From: Azospirillum tabaci | GTDB taxonomy: Bacteria; Pseudomonadota; Alphaproteobacteria; Azospirillales; Azospirillaceae | Length of the DNA stretch: 64,000 bases | Reading direction: 5' to 3' | NCBI RefSeq assembly: GCF_014596085.1 | Contig: NZ_JACCJY010000001.1 | Location: 1-64,000, forward strand | Shown here: piece after piece, positions 17,980-29,705 of the stretch | Layout: each line of letters begins with the position of its first letter | How positions within the stretch are numbered: position 1 is the first letter of the stretch | Translations under genes and position numbers: made by a program | The notes under the pieces: generated by a model | Seen by the model: only the letters and a program-made list of their open reading frames with translations | Database searches by the model: none | What the model was told of the DNA's origin: nothing

Positions 17980-19476
17980 ATGACATCAGCGACTCTGACG
18001 CCAGGGGCCGCCCTGGGCAGCCAGCGGGTGTCGGAAAATGTGCGTTATTACGAAGACGCCGTCCGACTCTTCGTCATCGCTGCAGTGTTCTGGGGCGTCG
18101 TCGGCTTCCTGGCCGGCGTCTTCATCGCGCTGCAGCTCGCTTTTCCGGCGCTGAATCTCGGCCTTGAGTGGACGAGCTTCGGGCGCCTGCGGCCGGTCCA
18201 CACCTCGGCCGTGATCTTCGCGTTCGGCGGCAACGTCCTGTTCGCCACCTCGCTCTACTCCGTGCAGCGCACCAGCCGCCAGTTCCTGTTCGGCGGCGAG
18301 GGCCTCGCGAAGTTCGTCTTCTGGAACTACAACATCTTCATCGTCCTGGCGGCGCTCAGCTACGTGCTCGGCTACACCCAGGGCAAGGAGTATGCGGAGC
18401 CGGAGTGGATCCTCGACCTCTACCTGACGGTCATCTGGGTCCTCTACGCCATCCAGTTCATCGGCACGGTGATGACCCGCAAGGAGTCGCACATCTACGT
18501 CGCCAACTGGTTCTTCATGGCGTTCATCCTGACCGTCGCGATCCTCCACATCGGCAACAACGTCAACGTCCCGGTGTCGCTGACCGGGATGAAGTCCTAC
18601 CCGTTCGTCTCGGGCGTGCAGAGCGCCATGGTGCAGTGGTGGTACGGCCACAACGCGGTCGGCTTCTTCCTGACCGCCGGCTTCCTCGGCATCATGTACT
18701 ACTTCGTTCCGAAGCGCGCGGAGCGGCCGGTCTATTCGTACCGCCTGTCGATCGTGCACTTCTGGACGCTGATCTTCCTCTACATCTGGGCCGGCCCGCA
18801 CCACCTGCACTACACGGCTCTGCCGGACTGGGCGCAGACGCTGGGCATGACCTTCTCGGTCATGCTGTGGATGCCGTCCTGGGGCGGCATGATCAACGGC
18901 ATCATGACCCTGTCGGGTGCCTGGGACAAGCTGCGCACCGACCCGGTCCTGCGCTTCCTCGTGACGTCGGTGGCCTTCTACGGCATGTCGACCTTCGAGG
19001 GCCCGCTGATGTCGGTGAAGCCGGTCAACGCCCTGTCGCACTACACCGACTGGACGATCGGCCACGTGCACTCCGGTGCGCTCGGCTGGGTGGCCTTCAT
19101 CTCCTTCGGCGCGATCTACTATCTGGTCCCGGTCCTGTGGAAGCGCTCGCAGCTCTACAGCCTGCGTCTGGTCAGCTACCACTTCTGGACCGCCACCATC
19201 GGCATCGTGCTCTACATCACCGCCATGTGGGTGTCGGGCATCATGCAGGGCCTGATGTGGCGCGCCTACGACAACCTCGGCTTCCTCCAGTACTCGTTCG
19301 TCGAGACGGTCGCGGCCATGCATCCCTTCTACGTGATCCGTGCTCTGGGCGGCGTGCTGTTCCTGGCTGGTGCCCTGATCATGGTCTACAACCTGTGGCG
19401 CACGGCCAAGGGTGACGTCCGCATCGAGAAGCCCTATGCCTCCGCCCCGCACAAGGCGGCGGTCGGTGCGGCCTGA
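17980..19476 (+). CDS. ccoN: Cytochrome cbb3 oxidase subunit I (CcoN)
   Basis: Catalytic heme-copper subunit of the high-affinity terminal oxidase used in microaerobic respiration, in the inner membrane. It is 498 aa with about 12 transmembrane segments. The heme and CuB histidines are in the expected places: [51 protein letters not shown] and [14 protein letters not shown]. It heads ccoNOQP with short intergenic distances. An FNR/FixK-type box lies upstream, consistent with induction at low oxygen. A ccoNOQP operon is known from Azospirillum. Confidence 0.98.
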   Translation: MTSATLTPGAALGSQRVSENVRYYEDAVRLFVIAAVFWGVVGFLAGVFIALQLAFPALNLGLEWTSFGRLRPVHTSAVIFAFGGNVLFATSLYSVQRTSRQFLFGGEGLAKFVFWNYNIFIVLAALSYVLGYTQGKEYAEPEWILDLYLTVIWVLYAIQFIGTVMTRKESHIYVANWFFMAFILTVAILHIGNNVNVPVSLTGMKSYPFVSGVQSAMVQWWYGHNAVGFFLTAGFLGIMYYFVPKRAERPVYSYRLSIVHFWTLIFLYIWAGPHHLHYTALPDWAQTLGMTFSVMLWMPSWGGMINGIMTLSGAWDKLRTDPVLRFLVTSVAFYGMSTFEGPLMSVKPVNALSHYTDWTIGHVHSGALGWVAFISFGAIYYLVPVLWKRSQLYSLRLVSYHFWTATIGIVLYITAMWVSGIMQGLMWRAYDNLGFLQYSFVETVAAMHPFYVIRALGGVLFLAGALIMVYNLWRTAKGDVRIEKPYASAPHKAAVGAA

Positions 19477-19495
19477 CGCCGGAGGAACTGAGAAA

Positions 19496-20236
19496 ATGGC
19501 TGAGGAAAAAAAGGGCTTTAGTCACGACACGATCGAGCGGAACACGCTTCTGCTCATCGTCCTGATCCTGATCACCGTGTCGATCGGCGGCCTCGTCCAG
19601 ATCGTCCCGCTGTTCACGATCGAGTCGACGATCGAGAAGGTGGACGGGGTCCGTCCCTATTCGCCGCTCGAACTGGCCGGCCAGAACATCTACTACCGCG
19701 AAGGCTGCTACAACTGCCACAGCCAGCAGATCCGTCCGTTCCGCGACGAGGTGGAGCGTTACGGTCACTACTCGCTGGCCGCGGAAAGCATGTACGACCA
19801 TCCCTTCCAGTGGGGCTCCAAGCGCACCGGTCCGGACCTGGCCCGCGTGGGCGGCAAGTACTCCAACGACTGGCAGGTGGCCCATCTGGCCGATCCGCGC
19901 GCCGTGGTGCCGGAGTCGATCATGCCGGGCTACGCCTGGATGAAGGACCGTCCGCTGAAGTACACCGACATCCAGGATCACATGAAGACCCTGCGCATCG
20001 TCGGCGTCCCCTACACGGACGAGCAGATCGCCAGCGCCAAGGCCGACCTCGAAGCGCAGAAGAACCCGGACGCCGACACGGCCGGTCTGATGAAGCGCTA
20101 CCCGAAGGCCGTCGTGGCGAACTTCACGGGCAACAAGGGCGTCACCGAAATGGACGCGCTGGTGGCCTACCTGCAGGTCCTGGGCACCATGGTGGACTTC
20201 ACCAAGTACCAGTCGCCCAAGCAGCTCCAGCAGTAA
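19496..20236 (+). CDS. ccoO: Cytochrome cbb3 oxidase subunit II (CcoO)
   Basis: Membrane-anchored monoheme c-type cytochrome passing electrons to CcoN. It is 246 aa. An N-terminal anchor ([17 protein letters not shown], about residues 18-34) precedes the single heme site [12 protein letters not shown] at about residue 70. A good ribosome site GGAGGA lies at 19481. It starts 19 bases after ccoN and is followed 13 bases later by ccoQ, so the genes are clearly co-transcribed. Confidence 0.97.
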   Translation: MAEEKKGFSHDTIERNTLLLIVLILITVSIGGLVQIVPLFTIESTIEKVDGVRPYSPLELAGQNIYYREGCYNCHSQQIRPFRDEVERYGHYSLAAESMYDHPFQWGSKRTGPDLARVGGKYSNDWQVAHLADPRAVVPESIMPGYAWMKDRPLKYTDIQDHMKTLRIVGVPYTDEQIASAKADLEAQKNPDADTAGLMKRYPKAVVANFTGNKGVTEMDALVAYLQVLGTMVDFTKYQSPKQLQQ

Positions 20237-20249
20237 CCGGGAGGGGTCC

Positions 20250-20411
20250 ATGGATTTGGATTCGATCACTGTCGCCCTGCGGTCCTTCTGGACCGTCTGG
20301 CTGGCCCTGCTCTTCACCGGCATCGTGGTCTACGCCATGTGGCCAGGCAACCGGGGCAAGTTCGAAGACGCCTCCCGGATCCCGCTCAAGGAAGATGGTC
20401 AGGAGTTTTAG
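20250..20411 (+). CDS. ccoQ: Cytochrome cbb3 oxidase subunit IV (CcoQ)
   Basis: Short membrane subunit stabilising the oxidase. It is 53 aa, with one transmembrane helix (about residues 12-30) and a charged C-terminal tail (GKFEDASRIPLKEDGQEF). ATG 20250 follows the ribosome site GGAGGGG closely. The gene is too short for many gene finders, but the position between ccoO and ccoP and the FWTVWLALLFTGIV helix are characteristic. It ends 3 bases before ccoP. Confidence 0.92.
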   Translation: MDLDSITVALRSFWTVWLALLFTGIVVYAMWPGNRGKFEDASRIPLKEDGQEF

Positions 20412-20414
20412 GCC

Positions 20415-21302
20415 ATGGCACAGAAAGAAAAGGACGCCCTTTCCGGCGTCGAGACCACCGGCCACGAGTGGGACGGCCTGCGGGAGCTGAACAACCCCCT
20501 GCCCAAGTGGTGGCTGTACATCTTCTACGTCTGCATCGCGTGGTCCCTCGTCTATTACGTGCTCTACCCGGCTTGGCCGCTGGGCAAGAGCTACACGAAG
20601 GGCCTGCTCGGCTACTCGCAGCGCGAGGAGCTGGTGCAGAAGGTCGCCGACGGCAAGAAGGCCCAGGAAAAGTACCTGACGGCCATCGCGGCGACCTCCG
20701 TCGAGGACATCCAGAAGAACAAGGACCTCCTTGCCTTCGCGATGGCCGGCGGCCGGTCCTACTTCAACGAGAACTGCGCGGCCTGCCACGGCGCCGGCGG
20801 TCAGGGCGCCAAGGGCTTCCCGACGCTCGCCGACGACGTGTGGCTGTGGGGCGGCACCACCGCCGACATCTACAAGACCATCCAGCACGGCATCCGTGCG
20901 GATGACGGCGACACCCGCGGGACGGTCGGCATCGGCATGACCGCCTTCGGCCGGGACGGCATCCTGAACCGCGAGCAGATCGGTCAGGTCGCCGAGTATG
21001 TCCTGTCGCTGAACAAGCGGTCGACCGACGCCGCCGCCGCGGAAAAGGGCAAGACCGTCTATGACGAGAACTGCGCCGCCTGCCACGGCGACAGCGCGCA
21101 GGGCTCGGTCGCGGTCGGCATGGACGTCGGCGCTCCGCCGCTCGTCACGGCCAACTGGCTGTATGGCGGCGACAAGGCCACGCTGGTGGAGACCATCACG
21201 AACGGCCGCGCCGGCGTGATGCCCGCCTGGTCGAAGCGTCTGGACGACGCGACGGTCAAGTCGCTGGCCGTCTACGTCCACAACCTGGGTGGCGGCAAGT
21301 AA
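20415..21302 (+). CDS. ccoP: Cytochrome cbb3 oxidase subunit III (CcoP)
   Basis: Diheme c-type cytochrome of the cbb3 oxidase, 295 aa. The N-terminal segment (GHEWDGLRELNNPLPKWW, then a transmembrane helix at about residues 34-55) is diagnostic of CcoP. Two heme-binding CAACHG motifs occur at about residues 122 and 222. It closes the ccoNOQP operon and is followed by a strong intrinsic terminator at 21367. Confidence 0.97.
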   Translation: MAQKEKDALSGVETTGHEWDGLRELNNPLPKWWLYIFYVCIAWSLVYYVLYPAWPLGKSYTKGLLGYSQREELVQKVADGKKAQEKYLTAIAATSVEDIQKNKDLLAFAMAGGRSYFNENCAACHGAGGQGAKGFPTLADDVWLWGGTTADIYKTIQHGIRADDGDTRGTVGIGMTAFGRDGILNREQIGQVAEYVLSLNKRSTDAAAAEKGKTVYDENCAACHGDSAQGSVAVGMDVGAPPLVTANWLYGGDKATLVETITNGRAGVMPAWSKRLDDATVKSLAVYVHNLGGGK

Positions 21303-21366
21303 GCCGTCCAGCCAGGGGCGGCCGGCCGGGAGGGGGATGCCTCCCGGCGGGTTCGCCGGACTTCGG

Positions 21367-21401
21367 TGCCGGGGAGGCGACTCCCCGGCATTTTCTTTTT
21401 T
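21367..21401 (+). terminator. Rho-independent terminator of ccoNOQP
   Basis: TGCCGGGGAG (21367-21376) and CTCCCCGGCA (21381-21390) form a perfect 10-base stem with a GCGA tetraloop, followed by TTTTCTTTTTT. It is the clearest terminator in the window and separates ccoNOQP from ccoG. Confidence 0.95.
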
Positions 21402-21488
21402 CCGAGTCGTCCTTTTTGCGGCTTGCGATGGGGGCCTGGGGAAGGGCGGAAGCCCCCGGATGTGCCCCCGAATCCGCCCCCGAATCCT

Positions 21489-21502
21489 TTGATCCAGCGC
21501 AA
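21489..21502. promoter_or_regulatory. FNR/FixK-type box upstream of ccoG
   Basis: TTGATCCAGCGCAA matches TTGA-N6-GCAA, a form of the FixK2/Fnr consensus, about 105 bases ahead of the ccoG start. The left half is perfect and the right half weaker. Confidence 0.6.
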
Positions 21503-21606
21503 TGCCCCTGTGACGTTGTGCCGCCATAGTCCCCTCGCCACGGCCGAACCATGTCGGCATGGCCAAGCCGCCCGCGCGGCGGTCGCCAGAAGAAGAGGGC
21601 GAGGTC

Positions 21607-23160
21607 ATGAGCACGACCACCGAACAGTTGCCGCCTCGCATCGACCGATTGGACGGCGATGCGTTGGAACGCCTGGCTCCGGCCGCCGGGGATGCGCCCG
21701 CCGCCGCCCCGCCGAAGGCGCAGCGTCGTGCCGCGCGCTCGATGTACCAGAAGCACGCCAAGGTCTATCCCAAGGCGGTGCACGGCACCTTCCGCCGCAT
21801 CAAATGGGCGGCGCTGGCGGTTCTCCTGGCGATCTACTACGTGCTGCCCTGGGTCCGCTGGGACCGCGGGCCGAACGCCCCCGACCAGGCGGTGCTGCTC
21901 GACCTCGCCAACCGCCGCTTCTACCTGTTCTTCGTCGAACTGTGGCCGCAGCAGATCTATTACCTGACCGGCGCGCTGATCCTGGCGGCGCTGGGCCTCT
22001 TCCTGGCGACCTCGCTGGCGGGCCGCGTCTGGTGCGGCTACGCCTGTCCGCAGACGGTGTGGACCGACCTGTATGTCTGGGTCGAGCGGCTGGTCGAAGG
22101 CGACCGCGGCGAGCGCATCCGCCTCGACCAGGGCGCCTGGACCGCCCGAAAGGTCGGGCGCAAGGTTCTGAAAAACCTGATCTGGCTGCTGATCGCCCTG
22201 GCGACCGGCGGCGCCTGGATCTTCTATTTCACCGACGCGCCGACCCTGCTCGGCGAGATGCTGCGCTTCGAGGTGTCCTCGACCGCGCTCGGCTTCATCG
22301 GCCTGTTCACCACCACCACCTACCTGCTGGCCGGCTTCGCGCGGGAGCAGGTCTGCACCTACATGTGCCCGTGGCCTCGCTTCCAGTCGGCGATGATCGA
22401 CGAGGACAGCCTGATCGTCACCTACCAGGACTGGCGCGGCGAAGGCCGCAGCCTGATGCGCAAGTCGCAGAGCTGGGAGGAGCGCCGGGCCGAGGGGCTG
22501 GGCGACTGCATCGACTGCTTCAACTGCGTCCAGGTCTGCCCCGCCGGCATCGACATCCGCGACGGGCTGCAGATGCAGTGCATCGGCTGCGGCCTGTGCA
22601 TCGACGCCTGCGACGAGATCATGACCAAGGTCGGGCGCCCGACCGGCCTCATCAAGTTCGACACCCAGACCAGCCAGGTGGCCGTCGCCACCGGCGGCCA
22701 GCCGGTGCCCTACCGCCTGCTGCGCCCGCGCACGATCCTCTACACGCTGATGATGCTGGTCATCGCCGGCGGCATCGGCGTCGGGCTGGTGCTGAAGCCG
22801 GGGCTGGACATCAGCGTCCTACGCGACCGCGCCCCGCTGTTCGTGGCCCTGTCCGACGGGTCGGTGCGCAACGCCTACACCTTCAAGATCTCCAACATGA
22901 CCCGCGACCCGCGCGCCTACACGCTGGGCGTTTCCGGGGTGGCGGGGGCCAGCCTGTCGGTGGCCGGCGACGGCCAGGACGAGCAGGCCGGCACCCAGCG
23001 CCTGACCGCCGGTGCAGACATGGTGGCGACCTACAGAATTTTCGTGACCGCGCCGCGCACCGGTTTGCAAGGCGCCTCCCAGCCCCTTACCTTCAGGCTT
23101 ACCTCGGCCGATGGTGAGGCGGCGACCTATGACTCCGTCTTCATGGGGCCGGCCAACTGA
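21607..23160 (+). CDS. ccoG: Cytochrome oxidase accessory protein CcoG (RdxA/FixG)
   Basis: Membrane iron-sulfur protein needed for cbb3 oxidase copper handling and assembly. It is 517 aa from ATG 21607, chosen for the AGGGCGAGG ribosome site; ATG 21559 is an in-frame alternative. Several hydrophobic segments precede two ferredoxin-type 4Fe-4S motifs (CIDCFNCVQVCPAG and CIGCGLCIDACDE, about residues 300-350), followed by another transmembrane helix and a C-terminal Ig-like domain. The order ccoG-ccoH-ccoI-ccoS is standard. Confidence 0.95.
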   Translation: MSTTTEQLPPRIDRLDGDALERLAPAAGDAPAAAPPKAQRRAARSMYQKHAKVYPKAVHGTFRRIKWAALAVLLAIYYVLPWVRWDRGPNAPDQAVLLDLANRRFYLFFVELWPQQIYYLTGALILAALGLFLATSLAGRVWCGYACPQTVWTDLYVWVERLVEGDRGERIRLDQGAWTARKVGRKVLKNLIWLLIALATGGAWIFYFTDAPTLLGEMLRFEVSSTALGFIGLFTTTTYLLAGFAREQVCTYMCPWPRFQSAMIDEDSLIVTYQDWRGEGRSLMRKSQSWEERRAEGLGDCIDCFNCVQVCPAGIDIRDGLQMQCIGCGLCIDACDEIMTKVGRPTGLIKFDTQTSQVAVATGGQPVPYRLLRPRTILYTLMMLVIAGGIGVGLVLKPGLDISVLRDRAPLFVALSDGSVRNAYTFKISNMTRDPRAYTLGVSGVAGASLSVAGDGQDEQAGTQRLTAGADMVATYRIFVTAPRTGLQGASQPLTFRLTSADGEAATYDSVFMGPAN

Positions 23161-23206
23161 TCCCGACCGGCTCTTCGCGCTGCATTCACCAAAGGTCAAG
23201 ACGACG

Positions 23207-23731
23207 ATGACGCTGTCCACCGACGCCGGAACCCGCCGCACCCCGCCCCGCCGGACCGGCCGCCAGCCCGGCTGGTACATCCCCTGGATCTTCGTGGCCG
23301 GTTTCGCCGTCGTGATCGCGGTCAACGGCGTGATGCTGCACTTCGCCCTGTCGAGCTGGACCGGCGTCCAGACCGAGCAGCATTTCCTGAAGGGGTTGAA
23401 GTACAACCAGGATCTGGCCGGCGCCCGCGCCCAGGCCGAGCGCGGCTGGAAGGTCACCACCGACTTCACCGCCACCGAGGCGCAGAAGGGCATCCTGGCG
23501 CTGACGCTGCACGACAAGCACGGCAATCTGCTGAAGGACGCCGAGGTGAAAGTCGCCTTCATCCGCCCGACCAGCGAGGGCCACGACGTGCGCCTCGATC
23601 TGCCCTATCTGGGCGAGGGCCGCTTCGCCGCCCCGGTGGCGCTGCCGCTGCCCGGCCAGTGGGACCTGCGCGTGGAGATCCACCACGCCACGGGCGACTA
23701 CCAGGACGAGCAGCGCCTCTTCGTCAAGTAA
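23207..23731 (+). CDS. ccoH: Cytochrome cbb3 assembly protein CcoH/FixH
   Basis: Membrane-anchored assembly factor of 174 aa. ATG 23207 gives an N-terminus of about 18 charged residues, a transmembrane helix (about 23-45: WYIPWIFVAGFAVVIAVNG) and a periplasmic beta-sandwich typical of FixH. The frame is open upstream to 23111 inside ccoG, which is likely fortuitous. It is positioned between ccoG and the copper ATPase gene. Confidence 0.93.
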   Translation: MTLSTDAGTRRTPPRRTGRQPGWYIPWIFVAGFAVVIAVNGVMLHFALSSWTGVQTEQHFLKGLKYNQDLAGARAQAERGWKVTTDFTATEAQKGILALTLHDKHGNLLKDAEVKVAFIRPTSEGHDVRLDLPYLGEGRFAAPVALPLPGQWDLRVEIHHATGDYQDEQRLFVK

Positions 23732-23779
23732 GCGCTCCGTTCCCAACGCTACGGCAATCAAGCATACGGGTTCCGTGAC

Positions 23780-26263
23780 ATGACCGTCTGCCTCCACTGC
23801 GGGCAGGAGCATCCCGAGGGCACCGGCACCACCGCCTCCGACGGTGCCGGCCCCTTCTGCTGCACCGGCTGCGCGGCGGCCTACGACCTCGTCCGCGGGC
23901 TCGGGCTGGAACGCTATTACGAGCGGCGCTGCGTCGATCCGGGCGCCCGGCCCTTGCGCCCGGACGGGGGGGCGCCGCCGCTCGGCTACGCCCCCCACCC
24001 CCAGCCGGGGGGCGACGGCGCCGCCCCGCTGGCCCTGATGGTCGGCGGGCTGCAATGCGCGGCCTGCGTCTGGCTGATCGAGACGGCCCTGGCCCGCCAG
24101 CCGGGGGTGACCCACGCGCGGCTGAACATGACCACGCGCCGCCTGTCGGTGACGTGGCGCGAAGCCGAGACCGACGCCAACACGGTGGTCGACACCATCG
24201 CCCGCATCGGCTACCGCGCCGTCCCCTTCGATCCGGAGCGGCTGGGCGACGCTCAAGCGAAGACGGAGAAGGAACTTCTGCGCTCGCTCGCCGTCGCCGG
24301 CTTCGGCGCCAGCAACGTGATGCTGCTGTCGGTGTCGGTCTGGGCCGGGCACGCGACGGGCATGGGGTCCGCCACGCGCGACCTGATGCACTGGCTGTCG
24401 GCGCTGATCTGCATGCCGGCCATCGCCTACGCCCTGCGGCCCTTCGCGCGCTCCGCCTTCCAGGCGCTGCGGCGCGGGCGGACGAACATGGACGTCCCGA
24501 TCACCATCGGCGTCCTGCTCGCCACCAGCATGAGCCTGTTCGAGACGATCAACAGCGGTGAGCACGCCTATTTCGATGGTGCGATGATGCTGCTGTTCTT
24601 CCTGCTGATCGGGCGCTACCTCGACCAGCGGGCGCGGGGCCGGGCGCGCTCGGCGGCGGAGCAGCTTCTCGGCCTGCACGCCACCTCGGTGACCGTGCTG
24701 AGCGAGGACGGGCGCAGCGCCATCGTCCCGCCGGATCAGGTCAGCCCCGGCTCCACCATCCTGGTGGCGGTGGGCGAGCGGGTCGCGGTCGACGGCACGG
24801 TGGCCGACGGCGTGTCCGACCTCGACACCGCCCTGATCACCGGCGAGACGGTGCCGGGCAGCGTGCGTCCCGGCGACCGCGTGTTCGCCGGCATGCTCAA
24901 CCTCACCGCCCCGCTGCGCGTGACCGTCACGGCGGTGGGGGAGGGCACGCTGCTGGCCGAGATCGTCCGGCTGATGGAGGTGGCGGAGCAGGGCCGCGCC
25001 AAATACGTCGCCATCGCCGACCGCGTGTCGCGCCATTACGCCCCGGTCGTCCATGTGGCGGCGCTGGGCACCTTCCTGGGCTGGCTGCTGCTCGGCGGGC
25101 TGCCCTGGCAGGACTCGCTGATGAACGCCGTCGCCGTGCTGATCATCACCTGCCCCTGCGCGCTGGCGCTGGCCGTGCCGGTGGTGCAGGTGATCGCCAG
25201 CGGGCGGCTGATGCGGCAGGGCATCCTGCTGAAGACCGCCACGGCGCTGGAGCGCTTGGCCGTCATCGACACGGTGGTCTTCGACAAGACCGGCACCCTG
25301 ACCGAGGGGCGCCCCGTCCCCCAGCTCGACGGGGTGGCCGAGGACGACCTGCGCCTTGCTGCGGCGCTCGCCGGGGCCAGCCGCCACCCGCTGGCCCGTG
25401 CCCTGACCCGCGCGCTGCCCACCGTTCCCGTCGCCGCCGGTGTTCGGGAGATCCCCGGCGCCGGCCTCGCCCTGGATGGCCCCGCCCTGGATGGCTCTGG
25501 GGGAGAAATCCGGCTGGGCAGCCGCGCCTTCACCGGCGCGCCGGACACGGCGGAGGACGCCGCCGGACCGGAGCTGTGGCTGGCCCGCCCCGGCACCGCC
25601 CCGGTGCGCATCACCTTCCTCGACGCGCCGCGCGCCGACGCCGCGGCGGTGGTGCGCGGGCTGAAGGCGCGGGGCCTGGACGTCCGGCTGCTGTCCGGCG
25701 ACCGCCGTGGCGCGGTGGCCGCGGTGGCCGCGCAACTCGGCATCGAGGACTGGCGCGCCGGGCAGACGCCCGCCGACAAGACCGCCGTTCTGGACGCGCT
25801 CGCCGCCGAGGGGCGCAAGGTGCTGATGGTCGGCGACGGGCTGAACGACGCCCCGGCGCTGGCCGCGGCCAGCGTGTCGATGTCGCCGTCCACCGCGGTG
25901 GACGTCAGCCAGGCCCCCGCCGACGGGGTGTTCCCGGGCCCCCGCCTGCGCCCCCTCCTGGGAGCGTTCGAGGTGTCCCGCCGCTCCGGGCGGCTGGTGC
26001 GCCAGAATTTCGCCATCGCGCTGGTCTACAACCTGTTCGCGGTGCCCATCGCCATGGCGGGCATGCTGACGCCGCTGCTGGCGGCGCTGGCCATGTCCTC
26101 CTCCTCGCTGATCGTTATCGCCAACGCCCTGCGGCTCAGCCGCGGCGCGGTGACCAAGGACCTGACCGATGACCGAGCTTCTCTATCTGATCGCGATCGC
26201 GCTGAGCCTGGGGCTGATGGGCCTGGGGGCGTTCCTGTGGGCTCTCAAGTCCGGGCAGTTTGA
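23780..26263 (+). CDS. ccoI: Copper-transporting P1B-type ATPase CcoI/FixI
   Basis: Exports copper across the inner membrane to metallate cbb3 oxidase. It is 827 aa. The N-terminus carries CxxC pairs (CLHCGQEH and CCTGC) and a heavy-metal domain with GLQCAACVWL near residue 90. The membrane metal motif CPCALA is at about residues 458-463, the phosphorylation motif DKTGTLT begins at D502, and the hinge GDGLNDAPAL lies near residue 690. The last 30 or so residues, after DLTDD, are translated in a different frame over the start of ccoS and are unlike the usual family C-terminus. Confidence 0.95.
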   Translation: MTVCLHCGQEHPEGTGTTASDGAGPFCCTGCAAAYDLVRGLGLERYYERRCVDPGARPLRPDGGAPPLGYAPHPQPGGDGAAPLALMVGGLQCAACVWLIETALARQPGVTHARLNMTTRRLSVTWREAETDANTVVDTIARIGYRAVPFDPERLGDAQAKTEKELLRSLAVAGFGASNVMLLSVSVWAGHATGMGSATRDLMHWLSALICMPAIAYALRPFARSAFQALRRGRTNMDVPITIGVLLATSMSLFETINSGEHAYFDGAMMLLFFLLIGRYLDQRARGRARSAAEQLLGLHATSVTVLSEDGRSAIVPPDQVSPGSTILVAVGERVAVDGTVADGVSDLDTALITGETVPGSVRPGDRVFAGMLNLTAPLRVTVTAVGEGTLLAEIVRLMEVAEQGRAKYVAIADRVSRHYAPVVHVAALGTFLGWLLLGGLPWQDSLMNAVAVLIITCPCALALAVPVVQVIASGRLMRQGILLKTATALERLAVIDTVVFDKTGTLTEGRPVPQLDGVAEDDLRLAAALAGASRHPLARALTRALPTVPVAAGVREIPGAGLALDGPALDGSGGEIRLGSRAFTGAPDTAEDAAGPELWLARPGTAPVRITFLDAPRADAAAVVRGLKARGLDVRLLSGDRRGAVAAVAAQLGIEDWRAGQTPADKTAVLDALAAEGRKVLMVGDGLNDAPALAAASVSMSPSTAVDVSQAPADGVFPGPRLRPLLGAFEVSRRSGRLVRQNFAIALVYNLFAVPIAMAGMLTPLLAALAMSSSSLIVIANALRLSRGAVTKDLTDDRASLSDRDRAEPGADGPGGVPVGSQVRAV

Positions 26264-26357
26264 CGATCTCGACGGGGCGGCCCACCGCATCCTGTTCGAC
26301 GACGAGCCGCCGCGCCCGAACACCGAGCCGTCGAGCCCCCCGACGAAACGCTCGTGA
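26169..26357 (+). CDS. ccoS: Cytochrome cbb3 maturation protein CcoS
   Basis: Small membrane protein needed to activate the cbb3 oxidase (heme and copper insertion). It is 62 aa: one transmembrane helix (LLYLIAIALSLGLMGLGAFLWAL, given here for residues about 4-26 in part) followed by the diagnostic SGQFDDLDGAAHRILFDDE. It overlaps the end of the ccoI frame by 95 bases, indicating translational coupling. Confidence 0.95.
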   Translation: MTELLYLIAIALSLGLMGLGAFLWALKSGQFDDLDGAAHRILFDDEPPRPNTEPSSPPTKRS

Positions 26358-26478
26358 GACGAGCCGCTCTTAAGGCGTGGCTGTGGCAATTCGGCCATGG
26401 ACGCTGCGAGCACCGTTGCGAAACAGACCGAATATGACGATTATGGGGACGTTGTACGGCTAAGGGTTGGGTCATGCC

Positions 26479-27216
26479 ATGCCGCCCTTTGACATGGGAC
26501 GCGCCCGCGAAAAGGGCGCGGCGAGTGAGATGAATCCCTGTGGGGCCTGTCCCGTGCGCAGTCTGACCGTCTGTGCCGCCCTGGACCCCGAGGAACTGCG
26601 CCGTCTCGCCGACATCCTCCAGACGTCCCGCGTCGAAGCCGGACAGACCCTGTTCAGCGAGGGCGACGCGGCGGACGCGCTCTACAACGTCACCGCCGGC
26701 ACCGTGAAGCTCTACAAGCTGCTGCCGGACGGGCGCCGCCAGATCACCGGCTTCCTCGTCACCGGCGACTTCCTGGGGCTGGCGGTCAACGACAGCTACG
26801 CCTACACCGCGGAGACGGTCACGGCGGCGACGCTCTGCCGCTTCCCGCGCAAGAAGATCGACGCGCTGATGGACGAGTTCCCGAAGATGCAGCGCCGTCT
26901 CTTCTCCATGGCCTCGAACGAGCTGGCGGCGGCGCAGGACCAGATGCTTCTGCTCGGCCGCAAGACGGCGAAGGAGAAGATCTGCTCCTTCCTGCTGATG
27001 CTGTCCCAGCGGGCCGCCCGGCGCGGGCACAAGGAAAACCCCGTCTATGTGCCGATGAGCCGGGCCGACATCGCCGATTACCTGGGCCTGACCACCGAGA
27101 CGGTCAGCCGCACCTTCACGCAGTTGAAGACCGCCGGCGTGATCTCGCTGCAGGAAGGCAACAAGGTCCTGATCAGCGACATGGACGCCATCTACGACAT
27201 GGCCGAGGGCTGCTGA
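26479..27216 (+). CDS. fnr: FNR/FixK-family oxygen-sensing transcription regulator
   Basis: CRP/FNR-type dimeric regulator of 245 aa that senses oxygen through a [4Fe-4S] cluster. The cluster cysteines are visible: Cys21, Cys24 and Cys32 in NPCGACPVRSLTVC, and Cys120 in TLCRF, matching the E. coli FNR arrangement. The cyclic-nucleotide-like domain (about 35-150) is followed by a dimerisation helix and the helix-turn-helix MSRADIADYLGLTTETVSRT, where E and SR read TTGAT half-sites. ATG 26479 was chosen over upstream TTG. It is probably the regulator of the FNR boxes at 17791 and 21489. Confidence 0.95.
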   Translation: MPPFDMGRAREKGAASEMNPCGACPVRSLTVCAALDPEELRRLADILQTSRVEAGQTLFSEGDAADALYNVTAGTVKLYKLLPDGRRQITGFLVTGDFLGLAVNDSYAYTAETVTAATLCRFPRKKIDALMDEFPKMQRRLFSMASNELAAAQDQMLLLGRKTAKEKICSFLLMLSQRAARRGHKENPVYVPMSRADIADYLGLTTETVSRTFTQLKTAGVISLQEGNKVLISDMDAIYDMAEGC

Positions 27217-27229
27217 GCCTCCTTCCGGA

Positions 27230-27260
27230 CACGAAACGATCGCTTCGATCATCGTTCGTG
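27230..27260. terminator. Hairpin downstream of fnr
   Basis: CACGAA-A-CGAT (27230-27240) pairs with ATCGTTCGTG (27251-27260) with one bulged A. There is no T-run, so it is only a possible terminator. Confidence 0.45.
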
Positions 27261-27434
27261 ATCTGATATGTCGTATTCCAGGAAAAATTCGCATCTTTCG
27301 TGCGATCCCGCTCTGGCGGGACGCGCCCGCGCGGGCTAACATCCGCCGCCCGACCGGCCGGAACCGAAAACAACAACGGCGGCCGGCCCAAAGAAGAACG
27401 GCTGCAACAGCCTACGCTCAGGAACCGAACCCCG

Positions 27435-29705
<2,271 letters not shown>

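Noticed and set aside
26398..26493. 31-codon open frame between ccoS and fnr
   Set aside because: Too short, overlaps the fnr start and lacks a ribosome site.
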